DNA from: Rhodanobacteraceae bacterium ZG21-1
GTDB lineage: Bacteria > Pseudomonadota > Gammaproteobacteria > Xanthomonadales > Rhodanobacteraceae
Assembly: GCA_021390615.1 (NCBI GenBank)
Contig: JAJEJU010000025.1
Coordinates: forward strand, 992,001-1,056,000
DNA: 64,000 nt
Reading direction: 5' to 3'
Below, piece after piece: positions 26,080 to 34,540 of this stretch (within the stretch, counting starts at the first letter, position 1; each line of letters begins with the position of its first letter). The position numbers were made by a program, and so were the translations under genes. The notes below the pieces were generated by a model that was given only the letters and a program-made list of their open reading frames with translations, ran no database searches and was not told the origin of the DNA.

Positions 26080-27308
26080 TGCTTCTCCCTCCCGCAAGAT
26101 ATTCATGGCCGCGGCACAGGAGCCTCACGACCCTGTCGCCGAAGTTTGGAAGCGGCCGCTCGACCGGCTCCCAGGACTCAACGACCCATCCCCTAACCGA
26201 TGGATGCCGCACGCGCGACGCCGACCGTTGCTGTCGCCTTCCTCGCGACAGGTCGGATCTTTAGATCGATTCACTCGGCGACCGCTGTTGAGCGGCGGCC
26301 AGTCTCGGATCAGCGATTGCGCATTGTCAACAAAAATTTTTGCACGATCTAAAAATTTTTACGGCGCCAAATCACAAGCCAACTTGTTGACATTTATGAA
26401 TAAATTTAACTCGCCTTTATTGCATAGCAACATATTTCGACGAGACTTTTGATCGATACAAATCAGATCAAGCAAACTGCCGTTGTTGCACTGCGGATAA
26501 ACAACAGGGAGACCGCCAGACCCGCGGCATCGGGGCAAACTTCCACATAAGCTATAACGGCGGCAGCTTGCCTTCCCCACCCGACCCATCCAGTCAGCGA
26601 GCGCAGCGACACACAGCGCCGATCGAAGCTTTCGATGCGGATGTGCAGTCGTCAGTCGCTCCCTTACGGCGGCTCGTAGCCACCCCCAAACCATAGGAGC
26701 TGCCGTTCGCACAAGCACGGCAGGTCGTCACAGTTGCCGAATCTCCCGCGTGAACCAGGCGGCGATTTCGGCAAGCCTGGATGTATCGAGGCTGCGCTTC
26801 CGGAACTCCTCTGGTGCAGGGGGCGCGTATCGCGGATAGCCGTCCATATCGACGCCGCTCTGTCGCAGCCGTCGAGCTGCCTTGCATCATTGCGGATGCG
26901 TGACCGTGCCCGCGAGGAGCCTGGTCGAACTTGGCTCACGGCCGTCGGCAGTCGACGCGTGCCTGAGCCGACCAGACGAGGTGGCTCGATGCCGCCCTTC
27001 GCCGCCGGGCCTGAGCCACAGAAGGGCAGCGTCCCATGCAGGGCGATCAACACGTCGCCAGATATCTCCGTCGAGTCACGCGCGGCTGTCGATCATTGCC
27101 GCACCGGTCGAATCATCATCGGATCGACGCTTATCTGCATGCCGCACAGAACGGCAGCCATCAGGCGCGCCAATGCCAGGTGCGCAGATTCAGGCGCAGC
27201 CGGCAAAGACCTTGCGCCCGATCGCGCACCTGCGCCTGCACACGGCCCATGGCACGGCCGCACCGATCACCACGCATCTCCGAACGTCACAGCGATGCTG
27301 AAACCGCG
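26080..27308. other. 1.2-kb region upstream of the glycan locus, no intact gene
   Basis: The half next to the receptor (26270-26480) is sharply AT-rich and should hold the promoter and operators of the locus. Further on, minus strand 26855-26737 encodes a short stretch (MDGYPRYAPPAPEEFRKRSL, then LAEIAAWFTREIRQL and stop) that reads like a real protein C-terminus. It has an in-frame stop just upstream and no domain, so it is probably a gene remnant. Several longer frames across 26660-27300 are arginine-rich noise. Confidence 0.5.
26332..26360. promoter_or_regulatory. Twin AAAAATTTTT palindromes upstream of the TonB receptor
   Basis: Two identical perfect 10-bp palindromes (26332-26341 and 26351-26360) lie 19 bp apart start to start, about two helical turns, some 250 bp before the receptor ATG. 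On the minus strand a TTGACA (26330-26325) abuts the first. The spacing suggests cooperative binding of a dimeric protein or a curved A-tract element. Confidence 0.45.
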
Positions 27309-28544
27309 CTAGCGAAGCACGCGACTATCCATCCACCGGCGATAGCGCCGGGTCTGGCGATAGGCGGCCAGCTGCTGCAGGAGCAAGGCGCGCAGGGGCG
27401 ACACCTGCGCATCCGTGCGACGTCCCCGGCTAAGTCGCGCGAGCTGGAATTTCGCCATCGCCATATTGGCAAGCGAGCCCAGCACCTTGTTCTTCCACTG
27501 GATCGGACGCAGGGTCGGGGCAGCATCCTTGCCGGCCTGCCAGTCGCGCGGCAGGTTCGGATCGATCGACAAGGCCGTCGCCATGCCGGCCACGGCGATG
27601 CCGCTGTCGATCACCTGCTCGGCCACACTGCGACGACGGATGCCGCCGGTGACCATCAAGGGCATCTGCGCGACCTTCGCGATATCCCGAGCGAACTCCA
27701 GAAAATAAGCTTCACGCGCCAGCGTGCGACCGTCGCGCGCCTGCCCCTGCATCGCGGGGACTTCGTAACTCCCGCCCGAGAGCTCGACCAGGTCGGGCTT
27801 GAGCGGATTGAGCATCTCGACCACCCGCCTCGCTTCCTCGGGACTGAAGCCGCCGCGCTGGAAATCCGCCGAATTCAGCTTGACCGCCACCACGAACTCG
27901 GGCGATACCGTCGCCCGCACGGCACGCACGATGTCGAGCAGCAGGCGCGCGCGGTTCTCGATGCTGCCGCCCCACGCATCCTGCCGCCGGTTGGTGATCG
28001 GCGACAGGAACTGGCTCAGCAGGTAACCGTGCGCCGCATGGATCTGCACGCCGGTGAAGCCGCTGCGCTCGGCCAGCTGCGCGGCCTGCAAGAAGCGCTG
28101 CTGCACCTCGGCGATGTCCGCCGGCGTCATTTCCCTGGGTACCTGAAATTGCTTGGACAGCGAGCCCAGCTCCAGCGGCACGGCAGAGGGCGCGATGGTG
28201 CCCTGGCCAAGTGCAGCCTGCATCTGCCGACCGGGATGATTGATCTGCATCCACACCTGCGCGCCGCCGGAGCGCGCGACCTGTGCCCAGCGCTGGAAAC
28301 GGGCGAGATGCGCGTCGTCTTCCAATACCACGCCATTCGGGCCGGTCATGGCGCGGCTGTCCACCATGACGTTGCCGGTGAGGATCAGCCCGGCCTTGCC
28401 GTCGGCCCAGGCCTGGTAAAGGCGCAGCAACTCGTCGGACGGCGCGTGATCCGCGTCGGCCATGTTCTCTTCCATGGCGGCCTTGGCCAGGCGGTTCGGA
28501 ACCACCGCGCCATTGGGCAGCACCAGAGGGGTAAACAGTTTCAC
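27309..28544 (-). CDS. NADH:flavin oxidoreductase, Old Yellow Enzyme family
   Basis: The product is 411 residues from the GTG at 28544. The FMN-barrel motifs are LPNGAVVPNRLAKAAMEENM, WMQINHPGRQM (His/Asn-type active site), VQIHAAHGYLLSQFLSP and GGIRRRSVAEQVIDSGIAVA. It reduces activated C=C bonds with NAD(P)H. The GTG start is preferred to the ATG at 28577 because that ATG lies inside the -10 element of the MerR-type promoter. The GTG has a GAGGA ribosome site and a short leader. It is divergent from, and probably controlled by, the MerR regulator. Confidence 0.9.
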   Translation of the reverse strand: MKLFTPLVLPNGAVVPNRLAKAAMEENMADADHAPSDELLRLYQAWADGKAGLILTGNVMVDSRAMTGPNGVVLEDDAHLARFQRWAQVARSGGAQVWMQINHPGRQMQAALGQGTIAPSAVPLELGSLSKQFQVPREMTPADIAEVQQRFLQAAQLAERSGFTGVQIHAAHGYLLSQFLSPITNRRQDAWGGSIENRARLLLDIVRAVRATVSPEFVVAVKLNSADFQRGGFSPEEARRVVEMLNPLKPDLVELSGGSYEVPAMQGQARDGRTLAREAYFLEFARDIAKVAQMPLMVTGGIRRRSVAEQVIDSGIAVAGMATALSIDPNLPRDWQAGKDAAPTLRPIQWKNKVLGSLANMAMAKFQLARLSRGRRTDAQVSPLRALLLQQLAAYRQTRRYRRWMDSRVLR

Positions 28545-28572
28545 GCGCGCATCCTCGGTTTGACTGCCAGCG

Positions 28573-28603
28573 ACCATAACCTTAAAGTTAACTATAAGGT
28601 CAA
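28573..28603 (-). promoter_or_regulatory. MerR-type promoter with 19-bp spacer and 22-bp dyad
   Basis: On the minus strand TTGACC (28603-28598) and TATGGT (28578-28573) are separated by 19 bp, the over-long spacing that MerR proteins correct by twisting DNA. A near-perfect dyad fills the spacer: ACCTTA at 28579, TAAGGT ending at 28600, around AGTTAACT. The dyad overlaps the likely promoter of the divergent MerR gene, so autoregulation is expected. Confidence 0.85.
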
Positions 28604-28619
28604 GCCTTGGAGCACGTCC

Positions 28620-29078
28620 ATGAAGATCGGTGATCTGGCGCGGCAAAGCGGCGTGGCCGCCTCGCGCATCCGTTTCTACGAGGCGAGCGGCCTGCTCCAG
28701 CCAGCGCAACGCCAGGCGAACGGCTATCGCGCCTACGGGCCGGACAGCCTGACCCGGCTGGAGATCATCGACCGCGCGCAGAGCGCCGGCTTTTCGCTGG
28801 AAGAAATCCGCGCCATCCTGCCGCCCGACCTGGAGGCATGGCCTCACGAAGAGCTGATCCAGGCGCTACGGCGCAAGGTCGACGAAATCGAGGCGCTGGA
28901 ACAACGCCTGGCGCAAAGCAAGCGCGGGCTGCGCCTGCTCATCGATGAAATCGCCCACAAAGCCGAGGACGAGGACTGCAGCGCCGCAGCCAGGCGCGCA
29001 CTCGACAAGCTGCGCCAAGGCGCCAGCGAACCTGCCCGGACGAAAGCGCGTGCCTCACGTATCGGCAGACGCGCCTGA
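28620..29078 (+). CDS. MerR-family transcriptional regulator
   Basis: The product is 152 residues. MKIGDLARQSGVAASRIRFY is the MerR winged-helix start, followed by GLLQPAQRQANGYRAYGPDS and the second helix pair. A coiled-coil dimer helix covers about residues 80-110 (ALRRKVDEIEALEQRLAQSK). The C-terminal part has one cysteine (EDEDCSAAARRAL) and no Cys cluster, so a metal sensor is unlikely and a small-molecule or redox signal is possible. A GGAG ribosome site precedes the ATG. It most likely activates the divergent reductase. Confidence 0.92.
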   Translation: MKIGDLARQSGVAASRIRFYEASGLLQPAQRQANGYRAYGPDSLTRLEIIDRAQSAGFSLEEIRAILPPDLEAWPHEELIQALRRKVDEIEALEQRLAQSKRGLRLLIDEIAHKAEDEDCSAAARRALDKLRQGASEPARTKARASRIGRRA

Positions 29079-29589
29079 GTTCGCCAGCGAATCCGTCTAG
29101 GCATGTGGATGGCGCGCGCCTGGGCGTCTTGTACGCACAAGCCGATTTATTTCCACCTGCACCGCCAGTAACAGAAGCGCATGCGCCATCACCCATGGCG
29201 CATCACGTAAATGTTCCTCTTGTTGCCGGACTCGGCATCGGCCTACCGCGCTTGAATCACCGCCCGAAGTTCATCGCCGCTGGACCTCTCGGCGTCATGG
29301 AAGGATGTACGCGAGACGGCCGGCACAACTTCGCGGATGGCGCTGTGCGCAGCAAAACGCCACCGGGCCGCTTCCGAGGCAGATCCGATCCAGGTTTATT
29401 TCGGATGGCCGGATCAGTTTCGGCAAGCCAACTGCGTTTCGTACGTCACATATCTACAGTGACTGACCGCGCCACCTGCCGCGCGTGCTTCAGCGCCAAG
29501 CTATCCACTGTGCAGTAAGCGGCCTATGCTTCAGCCAGACCGGATCGCCATGATGATCTGCGTCGCCCGTACTTTCATGGATATTCGCC
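29079..29589. other. 510-bp spacer between MerR and the immunity gene; no gene recognised
   Basis: A 137-codon plus-strand frame from 29105 is open but shows no domain, a poor ribosome site and a mixed composition. I see no dyads, IS ends or RNA genes. It may be a decayed boundary of the inserted effector-immunity pair. Confidence 0.4.
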
Positions 29590-30234
29590 ATGACGCCGAC
29601 AGCCTCGAACAAACCGAGATATCGCAAGCGCCGGTTGGCGACCGTCATGTTCATGCTATCGGGCATGAGCCTGCACTCCACTGCCTCGCTGGCCATGCCC
29701 CATGAGGCCATGAAGGACCATAACGCGATGACTACACCGACAACCGCCACGAGTCCCTCTCCCAAGCTCGATGCCACTCAGGCCTTGCAGCGCATGCTCG
29801 AGCTGATCCGGGGCATCCACGCCGTGACCGACGTAACGCCCGACTACATGCGACGCGTCATGGGCGTGAATATCGAGTCCACCGATGCAGAGCGCTTCGG
29901 TTTCAATCAGGCCCTGCCCGGCCATTGGGCTTTCGGCGTGGAGCGTTCGCCGCTGACGCCCACCCAGCAACCCCAGGTGGATCTCAGTTTCGACCCGATT
30001 CCGAATAGCGGCGCTGCCTCGGTACCCACCTGCGAGCCGAACTACGCAAGCTTCACCGCATCGCTCGAAGGCATGGGCTTCCAGCGCCACCCCGCCTATG
30101 GCGAACACGGCCGATGGAAATTCGACGCGTTCGACAAGCCTGGCCTGCACGTCGAAGTGCTGCCTGTGTACGACCAACCCCAAGGCGACCAGGAAGTCGG
30201 CACCGCCTGCGTCAAGATGGTGATCATCAGGTAA
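29590..30234 (+). CDS. Putative periplasmic immunity protein to the downstream type IV effector
   Basis: The product is 214 residues with an N-terminal export signal (RRLATVMFMLSGMSLHSTASLA). The mature part is unlike any enzyme I know. It has the sections DVTPDYMRRVMGVNIESTDA and WKFDAFDKPGLHVEVLPVYD and a single C-terminal cysteine. The stop codon overlaps the ribosome site (TAAGGAG) of the effector gene, so the two are co-translated. In Xanthomonad type IV killing systems, small exported proteins encoded just before an XVIPCD effector neutralise it in the periplasm. The role is inferred from this arrangement. No lipobox is evident, so it is probably soluble. Confidence 0.65.
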   Translation: MTPTASNKPRYRKRRLATVMFMLSGMSLHSTASLAMPHEAMKDHNAMTTPTTATSPSPKLDATQALQRMLELIRGIHAVTDVTPDYMRRVMGVNIESTDAERFGFNQALPGHWAFGVERSPLTPTQQPQVDLSFDPIPNSGAASVPTCEPNYASFTASLEGMGFQRHPAYGEHGRWKFDAFDKPGLHVEVLPVYDQPQGDQEVGTACVKMVIIR

Positions 30235-30245
30235 GGAGACCTGCC

Positions 30246-31703
30246 ATGCCATTGACCCCCGGAGCCACCAAGATCATCGAGGATTACGGCAAGCAACCTG
30301 GCGTAAGCGCCGACAACGTGCAGAACCTGAAGACCGCCATCGAGCGCTCGCCTGCCCTGGTCGACGAAATAAACCAGGCCACCGCCGGGCCACACCCGAG
30401 CGTCACCAAATTCACCCTGCTCCCGGCGGGTGCGCATGCCTCGGCGCAATACGATCCGGACAGCAAGGCAGTGCAGGTTCCGCTGATTGCCGTCACCACG
30501 CCGAAACCCGGCGACAGCCGCGCCGACTTCGACTCGCTGACCAACACGCTGGGCCACGAAGTGCAGCACAGCCTGAACGCCAAGCACATGGAGGACGTTC
30601 GCGCGACCCTCCAGAAAGAGGCCGATACTGTCGCGTCATCCCCTAAGCACGACCACGACTACACAGCGCCCATCGACAAGCTCACCAAGGAGTACCTGCG
30701 CGACGAAGCCAGCGGCCAACTGTCGGGCTGGAATGCGGACGTCAGCGCGGCGCGCAAGGCCGCCGCGGATGCCAAGCAGCCGACGCCGACGCTGCGCGAC
30801 CTCTACCGACTCAATCCCTCGGACGCGGAAAACTTCATCGACATCGATCGATCGGGCAAGGAGGCGGTCTACAAGCTCAAACCGAATCTCGTCGCCAACC
30901 CGGACCTGACCCTGCCGCTGAACGACCAGAACGTGAAGGGGGTGACCGAGAACATTCTCACTCGGCCCGACATCGGCATTGGAGCCAAGGGCACCTCCGA
31001 ATACCGGAACTTTTACGGCGCGTATGCCATGTCGGTGGCGGCACAGGCCGAGCGCCAGCACGAGGCTTCGAATCCCGGCAAAGTCCATTCGGAAATGAGC
31101 GTCAATCTGAATCAGCTTGGACTCAAGCCGAAGATCCTTGCCGAAAACGGCATCGACCTGGGTTCCGACAAGAGCGCCATGCGCTACATGGACAAGAGCA
31201 GCGATCCGCCGACCCAACGATGGCTGCAGGACACCAGCGCAACCCACACCTATACCGTCAATCCCAAGAAGCCCGAGGCACAACCCGGCTTCGAAGATCC
31301 TACTCACCCCGGCCACGAGCTGTTCAAGCAGGCACAAGGCCATGTGCACGCATTGGACGCCCAGCTTGGCCGCGCACCCGACGCACGTAGCGACAACCTC
31401 GCCGGCGCGGTGACCGTGGCGGCCCTTGCGGCGAGCATGACCCGGATCGATCACGTGCTGCCCGACATCAAGGGCGGCTCGACCATGTTCGTCGCGCAGA
31501 ACACCTCGCCGCTGACGACGAACGCCGAAGTGCCGACCGTGCAGGCGATGAATACTCCGCTCGAACAGAGCAGCGCGCAATATATGCAGATGAGCCAGCA
31601 GAAGGCCCAGGCGCAGGCCCAGCAGCCAGTTCAGACGCAGGATCAGACCCAGCAGCAAGCGGGCGCACAGCAGCAGGCGCAGCCCAGGCCAGCCGGCCCT
31701 TAG
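30246..31703 (+). CDS. XVIPCD-containing type IV secretion effector, putative zinc protease toxin
   Basis: The product is 485 residues with no signal peptide. The N-terminal toxin part contains a zincin motif, H104-E-V-Q-H108 in NTLGHEVQHSLNAKH. From about residue 350 the sequence matches the Xanthomonas VirD4-interacting conserved domain: DPTHPGHELFKQAQGHVHAL, GRAPDARSDNLAGAV and ASMTRIDHVLPD. A glutamine-rich tail typical of these effectors follows. XVIPCD proteins are delivered by the X-type T4SS into rival bacteria. The putative immunity gene lies 11 bp upstream. No T4SS machinery genes lie in this window, so the secretion genes must be elsewhere. Protease activity is inferred from HExxH only; the third zinc ligand is not assigned. 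Confidence 0.82.
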   Translation: MPLTPGATKIIEDYGKQPGVSADNVQNLKTAIERSPALVDEINQATAGPHPSVTKFTLLPAGAHASAQYDPDSKAVQVPLIAVTTPKPGDSRADFDSLTNTLGHEVQHSLNAKHMEDVRATLQKEADTVASSPKHDHDYTAPIDKLTKEYLRDEASGQLSGWNADVSAARKAAADAKQPTPTLRDLYRLNPSDAENFIDIDRSGKEAVYKLKPNLVANPDLTLPLNDQNVKGVTENILTRPDIGIGAKGTSEYRNFYGAYAMSVAAQAERQHEASNPGKVHSEMSVNLNQLGLKPKILAENGIDLGSDKSAMRYMDKSSDPPTQRWLQDTSATHTYTVNPKKPEAQPGFEDPTHPGHELFKQAQGHVHALDAQLGRAPDARSDNLAGAVTVAALAASMTRIDHVLPDIKGGSTMFVAQNTSPLTTNAEVPTVQAMNTPLEQSSAQYMQMSQQKAQAQAQQPVQTQDQTQQQAGAQQQAQPRPAGP

Positions 31704-31905
31704 GCAGCGGCATCACGGCTGAACGCCCGCAGGCAGTACCACTCATCCGGTCATACCTGGCTGCCCGTTCCCAGGGCGAAAAAGCACATGGCGATCGACA
31801 CCCACAGCAAGGCCTTGAGCACCATGCCTCAGCTGCGCATCTGAATACGCAGCGTACCGCTCGCCATCCCGCACATCGGCGCGACAAGCGCTTTGCGTGT
31901 TCGCC

Positions 31906-32847
31906 TTACTCGCGTCGCGGAACGAATCCCGGCACGCCGGTCTGCACCACCGGATTCAAGCGAAGCCCCGTCGCGATCCCCGTCTTGATCTCCTGCATGG
32001 CGTCTTCGGGCAGCCGGGAAATATCGAAGTTTTCCCGGATATGCGCCGCATTGGTCGAGGTGGTCAGGAATGCGCTACCGCGCTGTACCGCCCAGGCAAG
32101 CAGCACTTGCGCCGGGCTTCTGCCGACACGCTGCGCAATGGCCCGAATCACCGGCTCGTCGGTGATCCGCGGCGCCATACCGTGGCCCAGCGGCGCAAAG
32201 GCCAGCAGCACGATGCCGTGTGCACGGCAGAAGTCGAGCAGCTCCCACTCCGGCAGATAGGGGTGGCATTCCACCTGCACCACCGCCGGCATGATGCGCG
32301 CGACCTCGACGATCTCCTTGAGCTTCGGCAAGGTGATGTCGGACAGTCCGATGGACCTGCAGCGCCCTTGGTCCACCAGTCGCTCCATCGCGCGCCAAGT
32401 CTCGACCAGGGTGACGCCCGTGTCGTAGATGGGCTCGCCGGCCTCGTTCCGCGGATCCAGCTCGTCGCCAGGCTGGAAGGCGAATGGCGTATGGATCAAA
32501 TAACAGTCGAGGTAGTCGAGGCCAAGCCGACCAAGACTGGCCTCGAGCGCAGGCCCCACCCGCTCCGGGCGATGCTGGTTGTTCCACAGCTTGGTGGTGA
32601 CGAAGAGTTCTTCCCGGCTCACCACGCCCGCCTCGAAAGCCTGCTGCATGGCTTCGCCGACAGCGGCTTCGTTGCGATACAGCTCGGCGCAGTCCAGATG
32701 CCGGAAGCCCGCCTTCAACGCGGCCAGAACCGCCTGCCTGGTCGCCACGGGATCGGGAATCAAGGTGCCGAATCCCACCGCAGGCATGGTCCCGCCGCCG
32801 TAGGCCAGGCGAATTTTTGTGTCACGAAGACTTTCGATAGAAGACAT
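31906..32847 (-). CDS. Aldo/keto reductase
   Basis: The product is 313 residues, the standard AKR length. The catalytic tetrad is visible: D52 and Y57 in HLDCAELYRN, K86 in FVTTKLWN and H119 in YLIHTPFAF. The NADPH-binding end reads FLTTSTNAAHIRENFDI, close to the usual IPKS segment but with TTST. The start at 32847 gives the family N-terminus; the frame is open further upstream without resemblance. It reduces aldehydes or ketones; the substrate is unknown. It is divergent from the TetR gene across 425 bp and may be its target. Confidence 0.92.
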   Translation of the reverse strand: MSSIESLRDTKIRLAYGGGTMPAVGFGTLIPDPVATRQAVLAALKAGFRHLDCAELYRNEAAVGEAMQQAFEAGVVSREELFVTTKLWNNQHRPERVGPALEASLGRLGLDYLDCYLIHTPFAFQPGDELDPRNEAGEPIYDTGVTLVETWRAMERLVDQGRCRSIGLSDITLPKLKEIVEVARIMPAVVQVECHPYLPEWELLDFCRAHGIVLLAFAPLGHGMAPRITDEPVIRAIAQRVGRSPAQVLLAWAVQRGSAFLTTSTNAAHIRENFDISRLPEDAMQEIKTGIATGLRLNPVVQTGVPGFVPRRE

Positions 32848-33272
32848 GATGATGTTCTCTTGTGGGGGTCCGGGGTCTTGGTCGGAGATGCCGCGCATCC
32901 GCGGCAACGCAACGCCGAGCACTCCAGCATCTGGATCTGATCGATGGCTGCGCATATGGCCGCCGCCTATTTCTTGCCTGCCTCAGCGGTTCGTCGAGGC
33001 GGTGCATTCATCGCCATGTCGGTCGGCTGGCTGCTGGATTCACGGGGGGACATGCAGCCGGCAGATGACTCTGCATCGCTGGAAGCCACACGATTTCCGC
33101 TTATCTGCGGCGCAACCGCCCTTGCGCCGCCCTTCTCGCCGCGCCTCAAGCGAAGCGGCATGCCATTCACCACCCCAGCCGCCGCTCCGACCACGCCTGG
33201 CTATCTCGCTGGCATTGAATTTTGTACATGATCGAACAATAATCCTCAGAAAGAGCCTGCGTCAATATTTTT
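32848..33272. other. Intergenic region between divergent AKR and TetR genes
   Basis: No gene is seen in these 425 bp. The part next to TetR (from about 33215) is AT-rich and contains one arm of the TTTTGTAC / GTACAAAA pair described separately. The rest is GC-rich with short noisy frames on both strands. Confidence 0.5.
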
Positions 33273-33290
33273 ATGCGGTCAAGTACAAAA
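33220..33290. promoter_or_regulatory. Split inverted repeat TTTTGTAC ... GTACAAAA at the TetR start
   Basis: TTTTGTAC (33220-33227) and GTACAAAA (33283-33290) are exact complements 55 bp apart. The second lies within the first codons of the TetR gene. Two GTAC half-sites around the promoter would suit repression by looping or by two dimers. Confidence 0.4.
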
Positions 33291-33902
33291 ATTGCCGAGC
33301 CGGTGAAAAAACCCCGCGGGCGGCCGCGCGCCTACGAACCGGAGACGGCGCTGCGCATGGCGACCCAGGTGTTCTGGAAGCATGGCTACGCCGGCAGCTC
33401 GCTCGACGACATCGCTGCCGCCACCGGCATGAACCGGCCCAGCCTGCGTGCAGCGTTCGGCGACAAGCACGAAATCTACGTGCGGGCCTTGAACGCCTAC
33501 TGGGCGCGCAAGTTCGTGGCCATGGATCAGGCACTCGAAAGCGGCGGCAGCCTGGCCGAGAACCTGATGACGATCTACGACGCGGCGCTGTCGATGTATT
33601 TCTCCGGCGAGGATCAGGCGCTGGGATGCTTTGTGGTGGGCACGGCGATTACCGAAGCGCCGAGCGATCCCGAGATCCAGGGCATCGTCGCCAAGGGTTT
33701 TCGGGCGCTGGATGCCCAGTTCGAGGCGCGCTTCGAGCGGGCGCGCGCCAGCGGTGAACTACGAACAGACGCGGACGCCAAGGCGCTGGCCCTGCTCGCC
33801 TCGGCAACGATGCACAGCATGGCCGTGCGCGCGCGGGCTGGCAGTTCCCGGGCCAGCCTGAGGAAGTTCGCGCAGAAAGCCGTGGGCATGCTCTGCGCAT
33901 GA
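33273..33902 (+). CDS. TetR-family transcriptional regulator
   Basis: The product is 209 residues. A basic N-terminal arm (KKPRGRPRAYEPETALRMAT) precedes the helix-turn-helix YAGSSLDDIAAATGMNRPSL and RAAFGDKHEIYVRALNAYW. The C-terminal ligand domain contains DQALGCFVVGTAITEAPSDP, typical of the AcrR/NemR-like group with a cysteine near the pocket (GCF). The ATG at 33273 has a weak ribosome site, and a GTG at 33303 (VKKPRGRP) is an alternative. A redox- or electrophile-sensing role controlling the adjacent reductase would fit but is inferred. Confidence 0.88.
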   Translation: MRSSTKIAEPVKKPRGRPRAYEPETALRMATQVFWKHGYAGSSLDDIAAATGMNRPSLRAAFGDKHEIYVRALNAYWARKFVAMDQALESGGSLAENLMTIYDAALSMYFSGEDQALGCFVVGTAITEAPSDPEIQGIVAKGFRALDAQFEARFERARASGELRTDADAKALALLASATMHSMAVRARAGSSRASLRKFAQKAVGMLCA

Positions 33903-33972
33903 TCGGGCATGCATGCCGCAGCCGTGACATCGGCGGCCGCCAACGCGGTCGACTTCTTCCGCGAGGCGCGCA

Positions 33973-34521
33973 GTGAGCGACGAGCTTCCCGACATGCTTG
34001 CCTTCGGCCTCGAGGTGCTGTTCTGCGGGATCAACCCGGGCTTGAGCGCGGCCGTGGCGGGCCATCATTTCGTCGGTAGAAGCAACCGCTTCTGGCGAAC
34101 CATCCATCTGGCCGGCTTCACCCCGGAGGAAATATCGCCACAGGAAGACCGTACGATCCTCGAGTACGGATGCGGCCTGACCTCGGTGGTGCGGCGGGCG
34201 ACGGCGAGCGCGGACCAATTGGCGCCGAAGGAATTCAGCTTGGCCGCCCCGGCCTTCGAACGAAAGATCAAGCGTTATGCGCCGCGCTTTGTCGCCTTTC
34301 TCGGCAAGGCAGCCTACCTGGGGCTGTCGGCGCAGCGCGAGATCGCCTGGGGCAGACAAGCGAACCTGATGGGCGGCGCCACGGTGTGGGTGCTGCCCAA
34401 TCCCAGCGGGCGAAATCGCGCTTTCAGCCTCGACGACCTGGTCAAAGCCTATCGTCAGCTCTATCTGGCAACGAGGATGGCAAAGCAACCATCGCACGAC
34501 GCGGCGAGCCTGCCGTCGTGA
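33973..34521 (+). CDS. mug: G:T/U mismatch-specific DNA glycosylase
   Basis: The product is 182 residues from a GTG start at 33973. The family active-site motif GINPG (residues 19-23) sits in VLFCGINPGLSAAVAG, and the second motif is VWVLPNPSGRNRAFS. It removes uracil, ethenocytosine or thymine opposite G in double-stranded DNA. It lies 19 bp before the 3-methyladenine glycosylase gene on the same strand, forming a small base-excision repair operon. No SOS box is visible upstream. Confidence 0.92.
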   Translation: MSDELPDMLAFGLEVLFCGINPGLSAAVAGHHFVGRSNRFWRTIHLAGFTPEEISPQEDRTILEYGCGLTSVVRRATASADQLAPKEFSLAAPAFERKIKRYAPRFVAFLGKAAYLGLSAQREIAWGRQANLMGGATVWVLPNPSGRNRAFSLDDLVKAYRQLYLATRMAKQPSHDAASLPS

Positions 34522-34540
34522 CGCCCATGGAAGAACTCGG

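Noticed and set aside
29105-29518. 137-codon plus-strand frame upstream of the immunity gene
   Set aside because: No ribosome site and no domain, and the composition shifts along its length. It was kept only as part of the described spacer.
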